Part shown: positions 8,551 through 20,458 of the stretch, in pieces
How positions within the stretch are numbered: position 1 is the first letter of the stretch
How the letters are laid out: every line of letters starts with the position of its first letter
Assembly: GCA_016742055.1 (NCBI GenBank)
Contig: JACVCK010000008.1
Span: forward strand, 1 to 33,647
Direction of reading: 5' to 3'
From: Phycisphaerales bacterium
GTDB taxonomy: Bacteria > Planctomycetota > Phycisphaerae > Phycisphaerales > UBA1924
Length of the DNA stretch: 33,647 nt
Made by a program: the position numbers and the translations under genes
The notes under the pieces: model-generated
The model's database searches: none
What the model saw: the letters and a program-made list of their open reading frames with translations, nothing else
What the model was told of the DNA's origin: nothing

Positions 8551-9231
8551 ATGGACGTCCGCGTCGTCAGCATCGGGGCCCTGGGGGCGCACCCACTCTG
8601 GAGCGAGCGCGCGCCCGTCCGCGCAGGGCACGCCACGACCACGCTCATCCGCACGGCCGGGCGCACGATCCTGGTGGACCCCGGCCTGCCCGAGGCCGCG
8701 ATCGTCGCGCGCTTGCGTGAGCGGGCCAACGTCGCGCCCCGCGACGTGACCGACGTGTTCCTGACCTCGTTCCGCCCGGACGCACGCCGGTCGATCGAGG
8801 CGTTCGCCGACGCGGACTGGTGGATCGCCGAGTCCGAGCGCGAGGGCGTGGGTCTGCCCCTGATCGACGCCCTCCAGCGCGCCGCCGAAGGCGGCGATGA
8901 GGAACTCCAGAAGATGATCGCGCACGACGTGGCCGTCCTTCAGCGATGCCGCGCCGCGCCCGACGCGCTCGCCGAACGCGTCGACCTCTTCCCGCTCCCG
9001 GGCGTCACGCCCGGCCTCTGCGGCCTGCTGATCGCGGGCCAGCGCCACACCACGCTGGTCTGCGGCGACGCGATCCCCACCGTCGAGCACCTCGAGCAGG
9101 GCAAGGTGCTGCCCCAGTGCGCCGACGCCGAGGCCGCGGCGGCGTCGTTCGCGGAGGCGATCGAGATCGCGGACCTTCTGATCCTGGGGCGCGACAATCT
9201 GGTCGTGAACCCCACGCGCCGCCCGTTCTGA
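8551..9231 (+). CDS. Metallo-beta-lactamase-fold-like protein lacking the canonical HxHxDH motif
   Basis: 'GHATTTLIRTAGRTILVDPGLPEAAIVARLRERANVAPRDVTDVFLTSFRPDARRSIEAF' aligns by eye with MBL 'ILVDPG..(V)T.VF(LTHLHPDH)'. Later 'LPGVTPGLCGLLIAGQRHTTLVCGDAIPTVEHL'. Begins 3 nt after coaD. Confidence 0.65.
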   Translation: MDVRVVSIGALGAHPLWSERAPVRAGHATTTLIRTAGRTILVDPGLPEAAIVARLRERANVAPRDVTDVFLTSFRPDARRSIEAFADADWWIAESEREGVGLPLIDALQRAAEGGDEELQKMIAHDVAVLQRCRAAPDALAERVDLFPLPGVTPGLCGLLIAGQRHTTLVCGDAIPTVEHLEQGKVLPQCADAEAAAASFAEAIEIADLLILGRDNLVVNPTRRPF

Positions 9232-9293
9232 ATCGCCCTCGCATCGTGGTTTCGCCCGAACATCCCCCATGCTGGGCCAGTATCATCACGGCC

Positions 9294-11294
9294 ATGCCGC
9301 GAACGATCGCCCTGCTGACTCTCGCCTGCGTCCTCCTTGCCCCCTGCTTGCGCGCTCAGGACGAGGCGCCCCCGCCCGCCGAGGCGCCGGCCCAGCCCGA
9401 CTGGTCCGAGACGGCGCCTCCGGTTCCCGAGCAGACCGCGCCGGGCGCGCCGGCGATCGATTTCGCCTCGCTCCCGCCGCAGATCCGCCTGGGCGTGCGC
9501 GTGGCCCTGGTCCGGCAGAACATCCCCGTGCACTCCACGGTGGTGATTGTGCCCGACGCGTCGGCGTACATCGAGGCCATCGGCGAGTGGCGGACCGAGG
9601 CCCGATTCCCCGTCCTGATCGACGATGGCTCCGCTGAAGCCGCCGAGAGCATCGCGCGGTTCGTCCGCGCCTTCCGGCCCGACGCGGTCGTCCGATGGCC
9701 GGGCTCCGGGCAGGTCTGGGCGCAGTCGATCGAGGTCCTGCGCCAGCGCGTGGACGACGCCGCGGCCCGGGCGTTCGGCGCCGAGAACCGCGAGAAGATC
9801 CGCGAGCGCTGGGAGGAACTGCGCTTCGCCCCCATGGGCGTGGTCGTGGCGTCCATTAAGGACCCCGCGTGGGCTGGCGCGCTGGCGATGGCGGCGGGCT
9901 ACGGCCAGCCGATCGCGTGGGTGGACGTTGAGCCCCGCTCGCTCGCGGGCGAGGTCGCCCCCGAGGAGATCGCGGCGCTCAACGGAGCGGTGGCGTCCCT
10001 GTGCGAATCGCTCGAACTTCCGTTCGCGGGCTTCGGCGACGCGGTGGACGCGTTCACCGTGTGCCTGAACATGCCCACGAAGCACCCCGGCGCCGACGGG
10101 CCCTTGGCCGTCACCGACCTGCTCGGGCGCAACGAACAGAAGTTGCGCTGGGCGTACGTTGGCCTCATGCCCGGCGACGCGCCCACCAGCGCCTACCGCG
10201 CCATGTGCTCGCTGTTCCTCAACCCGCGCTCCGGCTGGTTCGTGGACGGCTACGAATCCAGGCGCGAGACGGCCGGCTACGACGTCAACCGCCCGGCCGC
10301 GATCCTGCGCGAACGCGGCGTGGTGTCCGTCACCGACCGCAGCCCTGGCGTGGGGCGTGCGGCGTGGCGCTCGCGCGCGGCCCTGGGCGTGGACGCGGGA
10401 TTCATCCACCTCAACTCCTCCGGCCAGCGCCGCTGGTTCCGCCTCCTCAAGGACGACGTGGACGCCAGCGACATCCCCCTCCTGCGCACGCCGAGCATCG
10501 TCCACATGATCCACTCCTTCTCCGCACAGAATCCCGACGACGGGCAGTCGATCGCGGCGCGATGGATGGACCGCGGCGCCTACGTCTACTTCGGCTCGGT
10601 GGACGAGCCCTACCTCCGCGCATTCCAGAACCCCCAGACCATGGCCCGGCGCTGGTCCTCCAAGGCGCCCTTCTCGATCGCCGTCCGCGTGGACGGGCTC
10701 GAGCCGTGGAAACTCAACTACTTCGGCGACCCCCTGCTGACCCTCACCAGCGAGCCGCAGCGCAAGCCCGGCGCGCCGGCGCTGTCGGGGCTCGAACCGC
10801 TGGACGGGCTCCTCCGCGCCGCCATCCGCGAGCGGCGGCTGGCCGACGCCGCCCGGATGCTCGTGCTCATGGGGCGCGACGAGGACGCCGCAGGGCTGTT
10901 CGCCGCGGCGCTGGCGGACAAGGACCACGAAGTTTCGCCCGAACTGGCGGAGGCGTGCTTCTACCCGCTCGTCCGCGCGGGCGACGTGCCCGGCGCGGTG
11001 AGCGCGTTCGAGCGCATGTCCGACCGGGCGCGCCGGAGCAACATCGCCGCGGACACGCTCTGGCTCGCCGCGCGGCCCCGGCTGGCGCTCGTCCCGCCCG
11101 ACCTCCGCACCGCGCAGGTCCTCAAGGCCAACGTGCGCCCGCACGCCAGCGCCGACGACGCCGAAGCGCTCGCCCCCGCGCTCCGGCGCATGGAGAGCGC
11201 CGAATCCGTCCGCGCCTGGCTCCAGACCCTCGCGAACGAAACCAAGAACCAGAAGGACCGCCAGCGCCTGACGGAACTCCTGTCGCGCTACTAG
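9294..11294 (+). CDS. Large secreted protein of unknown function, possibly gingipain/C25-like fold
   Basis: Signal peptide MPRTIALLTLACVLLAPCLRAQ from ATG 9294. Contains 'AARWMDRGAYVYFGSVDEPYLRAFQNP' and 'LNYFGDPLLTLTSEP', which resemble C25-family landmarks. The C-terminus is helical and repeat-like. Confidence 0.65.
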   Translation: MPRTIALLTLACVLLAPCLRAQDEAPPPAEAPAQPDWSETAPPVPEQTAPGAPAIDFASLPPQIRLGVRVALVRQNIPVHSTVVIVPDASAYIEAIGEWRTEARFPVLIDDGSAEAAESIARFVRAFRPDAVVRWPGSGQVWAQSIEVLRQRVDDAAARAFGAENREKIRERWEELRFAPMGVVVASIKDPAWAGALAMAAGYGQPIAWVDVEPRSLAGEVAPEEIAALNGAVASLCESLELPFAGFGDAVDAFTVCLNMPTKHPGADGPLAVTDLLGRNEQKLRWAYVGLMPGDAPTSAYRAMCSLFLNPRSGWFVDGYESRRETAGYDVNRPAAILRERGVVSVTDRSPGVGRAAWRSRAALGVDAGFIHLNSSGQRRWFRLLKDDVDASDIPLLRTPSIVHMIHSFSAQNPDDGQSIAARWMDRGAYVYFGSVDEPYLRAFQNPQTMARRWSSKAPFSIAVRVDGLEPWKLNYFGDPLLTLTSEPQRKPGAPALSGLEPLDGLLRAAIRERRLADAARMLVLMGRDEDAAGLFAAALADKDHEVSPELAEACFYPLVRAGDVPGAVSAFERMSDRARRSNIAADTLWLAARPRLALVPPDLRTAQVLKANVRPHASADDAEALAPALRRMESAESVRAWLQTLANETKNQKDRQRLTELLSRY

Positions 11295-13702
11295 GTCGTT
11301 CGGGCGTCAACGATCGCACGCTGCAGGCGCGGCAGTCGGCGCGCCGTCTCGATCAGCAGCCACGCCTCCAGCGTCAGCACGACGAGCGCGAACGCCAGCA
11401 GCGGCCACTGCTTCGTCTCCCACCACGACGCTGTTCCTTCGTTGCCGATGAACGCCTGCCAGATCATCGCCCACGCGGGCACGATCAGCATGAAGATCGC
11501 CGCGGGGACCACGATCCACGTCGGCCGGCGCGTCGCGCGGAGCCAGGCGTAGATCACGATGAACGCCAGACCGCCGAGCAACTGGTTCGTCGCTCCAAAG
11601 AGCGGCCAGAGGATCATCCCGCCCTTGCCGGCGTTCGCGAGTGTCCACGTGGCGCCGGTGGGGGGGATCGCCGCGAGGATCGCCGCCGCGACGACGGCGA
11701 ACATCGTCGCCCCGTGCACGGTCGCGAGCCACTTGAAGGGATTGAGATTCGACGCCGCATGCCACGCGCGATCGCCGGCGTCGTGGTGGTAAATCTCGTG
11801 CTGCGGCCTCTCGGCGCCGCACTCCGGGCAGCGGACCATCGCCGCCGCGGCCACCTCGACCTCCACCTGTTTGCCGTCGATCACGCCCTTCAGGTCGTAC
11901 CCGCACGCGGCGCAGGCGAACGCGCCCCGCTTGGGCAGGAACGTCCGCGCCAGTTCCTGCAGGACGTACCGGTTGAGCCGGCACGCCGTGTCCATCGTGG
12001 TGCCCGCGAACGACGCCACGAGCACGCCCATGAGCGCGACGGCCATGCCCTCGGGGATGCCGAGCGCCTCGACAAGGTTCGCCGCGCCGGTGACGAACGC
12101 GCCGACGGTGGCCGCGAGCCCGCCCGCGGCGTTCCAGGACCTGTACTGTTGGGCGAATGCGAGGTCGCCGTAGAGCCGGAGTTCACCATTCGATTGTAAA
12201 TGAACCACGCTGCCGTCGAATCTGAGCGGATCGTAGACTGCTTCGCCCGTCACGCTCGCGATCAACGGATCGGGATTTTCGCGATATGCATCCCACTGCG
12301 GCTGCGATCCCGTCTGCAATCCCAGCGCTCCGATGAATGATCCAGGCGAACTTGCGATGGCCAGTGTGTGGATCTTGGCGTGCTCCGCCACCTCCAACTC
12401 GCCTCGGGGATTGATCCGAGCTTCAGCAAGAACTCCGATCGTTCGTTGCTGCCCCCCCGCGAATGGGACAGTCACCGGAGCGCCCAACAGCACGGGGCGG
12501 CTGACTCCATTGGCATCGGTCTGGAGGGCTCCGATGGCCGGGCCTGATAATGAGGCCGTCACACCCCCCAGCCCCAACCCCGCCACACACGCCACGATCA
12601 CCAGGATCGCCAGAAAACTCTCCGTGAGCATCGACCCGTAGCCCACCGGCAGGGCATCGGTCTCCTTCTTCAGTTGCTTGCTGGTGGTGCCGCTGCTGAC
12701 GAGGCAGTGGAAGCCCGAGATGGCGCCGCAGGCGACGGTGATGAACAGGAGCGGCACGATCGGCGGCGCGCCCTGGGGCTGCCAGTTGACCATCGGGGCG
12801 ACGATCTCCAGAGGGATGCGCTCGACCTCGCCCGGGGCGACCTCCAGTTTCCCCCCGAACAGCGCCGCGGCGACTAAACCTGCCACGATCAGCCCCAGCG
12901 CCGAGACCAACTGCAGCGCGTTGATGTAGTCCCGGGGCTGGAGCAGGACCCACACCGGCAGCACGCTGGCGATGTAGCAATAGGCCAGCAGGCCGATCGT
13001 CCACGCCCAGAGCGGCTGCGCGGCGAGGAACTGGTTGAACGTGTGCAGCCCCCCGATGGTCGGGCCGAAGGACGCGTCCCCGAACATGACCGAGGCGTAC
13101 ATCAGAACCAAGGCGACAATGCTGACCAGCACGATCGACCCGCCCCGCCGGTGCACCATCACACCGATGACGATGGCGAGGGGAATCTGGAAGAGGACGG
13201 GGAAGATCGCCGCGGGAAACTGGCGCAGGACGCTGGCGATCACCAGCCCGAAGATCGCGAGGACGATCCACAGCCCCAGCGCCAGCACGCACAGGAAGAT
13301 CAGCCGCACGCGCGGCCCGAGCAGGTCACCCGCGATATCCCCGACTGTCCGCCCCTTGTTCCGCAGCGACACCACCAGCGAGCCCAGGTCGTGCACGGCG
13401 CCGATGAAGATTCCGCCGAACACCACCCACAGGACCGCCGGCAGCCAGCCCCACATCACCGCGATCGCCGGGCCCACGATCGGCCCCGTGCCCGCGATGC
13501 TCGTGAAGTGGTGCCCGAAGACGACGGACTTGGCCGTCGGGCAGTAGTCGCGCCCGTCCTCGTACACCACCGCGGGGGTGGGCGAGTCTTCTCGGAGCGT
13601 GAAGACTCGCCTCGCCACCCAGCGGCCGTATGTGAAGTAAGCCACGATGAGCAACCCGCCAGCGACGACGGCGAGCAGCAGCGCTTCCATATCGGCCATC
13701 AT
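11291..13702 (-). CDS. cstA: Carbon starvation protein CstA family peptide transporter/permease, with inserts
   Basis: 'RDYCPTAKSVVFGHHFTSIAGTGPIVGPAIAVMWGWLPAVLWVVFGGIFIGAVHDLGSLVVSLRNKGRTVGDIAGDLLG', 'CGAISGFHCLVSSGTTSKQLKKETDALPVGYGSMLTESFLAI' and 'LVASFAGTTMDTACRLNRYVLQEL'. Start chosen at MMADMEALLLAVVAGG. Confidence 0.93.
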   Translation of the reverse strand: MMADMEALLLAVVAGGLLIVAYFTYGRWVARRVFTLREDSPTPAVVYEDGRDYCPTAKSVVFGHHFTSIAGTGPIVGPAIAVMWGWLPAVLWVVFGGIFIGAVHDLGSLVVSLRNKGRTVGDIAGDLLGPRVRLIFLCVLALGLWIVLAIFGLVIASVLRQFPAAIFPVLFQIPLAIVIGVMVHRRGGSIVLVSIVALVLMYASVMFGDASFGPTIGGLHTFNQFLAAQPLWAWTIGLLAYCYIASVLPVWVLLQPRDYINALQLVSALGLIVAGLVAAALFGGKLEVAPGEVERIPLEIVAPMVNWQPQGAPPIVPLLFITVACGAISGFHCLVSSGTTSKQLKKETDALPVGYGSMLTESFLAILVIVACVAGLGLGGVTASLSGPAIGALQTDANGVSRPVLLGAPVTVPFAGGQQRTIGVLAEARINPRGELEVAEHAKIHTLAIASSPGSFIGALGLQTGSQPQWDAYRENPDPLIASVTGEAVYDPLRFDGSVVHLQSNGELRLYGDLAFAQQYRSWNAAGGLAATVGAFVTGAANLVEALGIPEGMAVALMGVLVASFAGTTMDTACRLNRYVLQELARTFLPKRGAFACAACGYDLKGVIDGKQVEVEVAAAAMVRCPECGAERPQHEIYHHDAGDRAWHAASNLNPFKWLATVHGATMFAVVAAAILAAIPPTGATWTLANAGKGGMILWPLFGATNQLLGGLAFIVIYAWLRATRRPTWIVVPAAIFMLIVPAWAMIWQAFIGNEGTASWWETKQWPLLAFALVVLTLEAWLLIETARRLPRLQRAIVDARTT

Positions 13703-13740
13703 GACGCGCGATTGCACAAAAGGGAAGCCCCCTCCCCCCG

Positions 13741-14427
13741 ATGGACGTGGACATGCGCACAGGAGCGACCGGCGGCGCCCGTCGGACCGGCGCTCTACGC
13801 TGGCGATCGTTGTCCCGGACCATCTCCAAGGACGAACTCTTCTCCCGCCTCGGCCTCGCACCCGGGCAGCCGGTTGTGCTTCAGGCGCTGGAGGACGCGG
13901 GCATCTCGCGGGTCGCCAAGCCGAACATCAGCGAGGAGAAGCAGCCCGCCGCGGCGGCGGTGGTGGCGGAGCGGTTCATCCGCGTCTGCACGCGGGGCGA
14001 CTGCCGCAAGCGGGCGCCGGAGTTGGCGGGTGGCCGCGAGGTGGCGCAGGCGCTGGACGCGGCGCACTGCGAAGTCTGCTCGGGTTCGACGAACAAGTCG
14101 GCGGTGGACGAGATGGTGGAGGCGTTCCGCGCCGTGGGCTGGCGGCGCCTCTGCGTGGTGGGGGGCTCGCCCAACGCCCGTCAGGATTTCGAATCCCTCG
14201 TGGCCGGGCGCATCGAACTCCGCATGGTGGACGGCACGCTGAACCACTCGGGCGCTCAGGCGCGGACGAATCTGGAATGGGCCGATCGGGTGGCCAACTG
14301 GGGCGGGACACAGTTGAACCACAAGGTCTCGACGCTCTACACCGGACCAAAGGTGATCCAGTTCGCCCGGCGGAGCGTTCAGGAACTGGCGAAGGCGATG
14401 ACCGAGTCGGCGCGGAGAGCGAAGTAG
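13741..14427 (+). CDS. Cysteine-containing DUF2325-like protein (putative)
   Basis: 'CTRGDCRKR...HCEVCSGSTNKSAVDEMVEAFRAVGWRRLCVVGGSPNARQDFESLV...IELRMVDGTLNHSGAQARTNLEWADRVANWGGTQLNHKVSTLYTG'. Two Cys pairs and a C-terminal half resembling DUF2325 (VGG...DG...AD.V...H.VS). The exact start is uncertain. Confidence 0.6.
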   Translation: MDVDMRTGATGGARRTGALRWRSLSRTISKDELFSRLGLAPGQPVVLQALEDAGISRVAKPNISEEKQPAAAAVVAERFIRVCTRGDCRKRAPELAGGREVAQALDAAHCEVCSGSTNKSAVDEMVEAFRAVGWRRLCVVGGSPNARQDFESLVAGRIELRMVDGTLNHSGAQARTNLEWADRVANWGGTQLNHKVSTLYTGPKVIQFARRSVQELAKAMTESARRAK

Positions 14428-14440
14428 ACAGGCACGCCGA

Positions 14441-15873
<1,433 letters not shown>

Positions 15874-15877
<4 letters not shown>

Positions 15878-16398
15878 AGGGCCGGGAGTGTATTCGATGA
15901 AGCGGAGCGGGCGGCGCACAGGGCGATGGCGATGGCGTCGGCCACGTCCGCCGGCGTGGGCGGGCGGTCCAGCCCCATCTGGGCCTGAACCGCCTCCTGC
16001 ACCTGACGCTTGCTCGCGTGCCCGAAGCCCGTCAGCGACTTCTTCACCCGCGTGGGCTTGAGTTCCACCACTTCCACCCCCGCCCGGCGAAGCGTCAGCA
16101 GGATTACGCCCCGCGCGTGGCCCATCGCCACCGCCGTGATCGGACGCTTGTAGTGCGCAAACAGCCCCTCGATGCCCGCGGCGTCGGGCTTCAGCCGCTC
16201 CACCGCGTCCGCCAGGTCGCGCTCCAACTCCACCAACCGGTCCGCCACCGGTCGGCCCGCTGGCAGCCGGAACACGCCCGCCTCGATCAGGCGCGGGCGC
16301 TCCGCCGTCGCCGGACCACTCGGGCCGTCCACCCCCACGCAGGCGTAGCCGGTCAGGCGCAGTCCGGGATCGACGCCGAGGAAGAGCATCGCGGGCAC
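15874..16398 (-). CDS. ruvC: Crossover junction endodeoxyribonuclease RuvC
   Basis: 'MLFLGVDPGLRLTGYACV', 'AAGIEGLFAHYKRPITAVAMGHARGVILLTLRRAGVEVVELKPTRVKKSLTGFGHASKRQVQEAV' and 'PTPADVADAIAIALCAAR'. The ORF overlaps the response-regulator start by 4 nt. Confidence 0.93.
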
Positions 16399-16443
16399 AT
16401 GGTACGGGCTCCGCCGCAGCGGCGGCCGGGCGGCGAGCCTTAC

Positions 16444-17193
16444 TTAGTTGAGAATGTCCGTCTCGATCAGGCCGTCGCGAAGCCGGACGACGCGCTCGCA
16501 GCGCTTGCCGATCGCCGGGTCGTGCGTGACCATGATGATGGTCATGCCCTGCGCGTGCAGGTCGTCGAAGATCTTGAGGATCGCCTGCCCCGTCGCGGAG
16601 TCGAGGTTCCCGGTGGGCTCGTCGGCCATGAGGATCACCGGCTCGGTGACCAGCGCCCGCGCGATCGCCGCACGCTGCTGCTGGCCGCCCGAAAGTTCCG
16701 AGGGCCGGTGGTGCACGCGGTCGCCCAGGCCCACCAGCGCCAGTTTCTCCATCGCGCGGCGCTCGCGCTCCGCCGGGCTCACGCCCTGGTAGAACAGCGG
16801 AACCTCGACGTTCTCCGCGATCGTCAACTGGCTGATGAGGTTGAACGCCTGGAAGATGAAGCCGATCTTCTTGCCCCGAAAGTGGGACAGGGCCTCGTCG
16901 TCCATGGTCGCGGCGTTCTGGCCATCGAGCAGGTACTTGCCCTCGGTCGGCCGGTCCAGGCACCCCAGCACGTTCATCATCGTGGACTTGCCCGAGCCCG
17001 AGGCGCCCATGATGGCCACGAGTTGGCCCTGCGGGATGCGCATGTCCACACCGCGGAGCGCCTCCACCAGCACCGACCCGTCCGGCTTGTAGTAGATCTT
17101 CCGGACCCCCTGCAGTTCGGCGACGACCGGGCGCGCGTCCCAATCCACGGGGTTGCGTCGGGCGGGTGCGGGCTGGACGTCGATCACGCTCAC
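16444..17193 (-). CDS. ABC transporter ATP-binding protein (LolD/MacB-type)
   Basis: Walker A 'GASGSGKSTMMNVLGCLDRPT', signature 'LSGGQQQRAAIARAL', Walker B 'VILMADEPTGNLDS', H-loop 'MVTHD'. Confidence 0.95.
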   Translation of the reverse strand: MSVIDVQPAPARRNPVDWDARPVVAELQGVRKIYYKPDGSVLVEALRGVDMRIPQGQLVAIMGASGSGKSTMMNVLGCLDRPTEGKYLLDGQNAATMDDEALSHFRGKKIGFIFQAFNLISQLTIAENVEVPLFYQGVSPAERERRAMEKLALVGLGDRVHHRPSELSGGQQQRAAIARALVTEPVILMADEPTGNLDSATGQAILKIFDDLHAQGMTIIMVTHDPAIGKRCERVVRLRDGLIETDILN

Positions 17194-17263
17194 CGCTGGA
17201 GTCTACCGCCCCCGGACGGCCCGGATGCCCCCCACGGGCCGGAAGCGCCGAGACGGGGCGGGT

Positions 17264-17614
17264 TCAGCGCTTGCGGTCCTCGATCTGGAGGGAGGCCAGG
17301 GCGCTGGCGGTGTCCGACGCGAAGCGGAACACCTTGTCCAGCCCGGTGACGAGCATGATCGACCAGACCTGATCGGAGACCGAGCACAGCCGCAGCGAGC
17401 GGTCGCACTCGTCCAGCCGCTTGCGCAGGCGGAGGAGTTGGGCGATGTTGGACGAGTTGAGGTACGTCACGCCCGAGAGGTTGAGCACCACGTGGGGCGA
17501 TTTCTCCGAGGGGATCGCGACCAGCCGGGCGTACACGCCGTTGAGTTCCTCGGAAAGGGCGGGCTCGTCGGCGAGTTCGGCGATGACAATGTCGTCGGAC
17601 CAGTTGCTGGCCAT
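17264..17614 (-). CDS. STAS-domain protein (anti-sigma factor antagonist-like)
   Basis: 'HVVLNLSGVTYLNSSNIAQLLRLRKRLDECDRSLRLCSVSDQVWSIMLVTGLDKVFRFASDTASAL' has STAS-like spacing, with an S-S pair after 'YLN'. Confidence 0.85.
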   Translation of the reverse strand: MASNWSDDIVIAELADEPALSEELNGVYARLVAIPSEKSPHVVLNLSGVTYLNSSNIAQLLRLRKRLDECDRSLRLCSVSDQVWSIMLVTGLDKVFRFASDTASALASLQIEDRKR

Positions 17615-17680
17615 CGGGGGGCTCCCTGAGGGTGGGGAGGTGCAGACTAGCACGAAGCGGGACGCGGGGGCTGATGAAAC

Positions 17681-20398
<2,718 letters not shown>

Positions 20399-20458
20399 GC
20401 CTGGGGACGTCTCCGGTTGGGCCTTCGGAAGGGGCCCGAAGTATAGGTCCGAACCGCC

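Noticed and set aside
7519-9270. 583-aa minus-strand ORF
   Set aside because: Antisense to ahpD-like, coaD and MBL-like genes; low-information R/D/G/V-rich sequence.
8946-9293. Upstream extension of the 782-aa plus ORF (8946-11294)
   Set aside because: R/P-rich shadow of the upstream MBL-like gene. ATG 9294 begins a clear signal peptide.
8940-11144. 734-aa minus-strand ORF
   Set aside because: Antisense to the MBL-like and secreted-protein genes, with shadow-ORF composition and no recognisable motifs.
17217-17241. Inverted repeat CGGCCCG...CGGGCCG between the STAS and ABC genes
   Set aside because: No U-tract on either strand and high background GC. Not distinguishable from chance.
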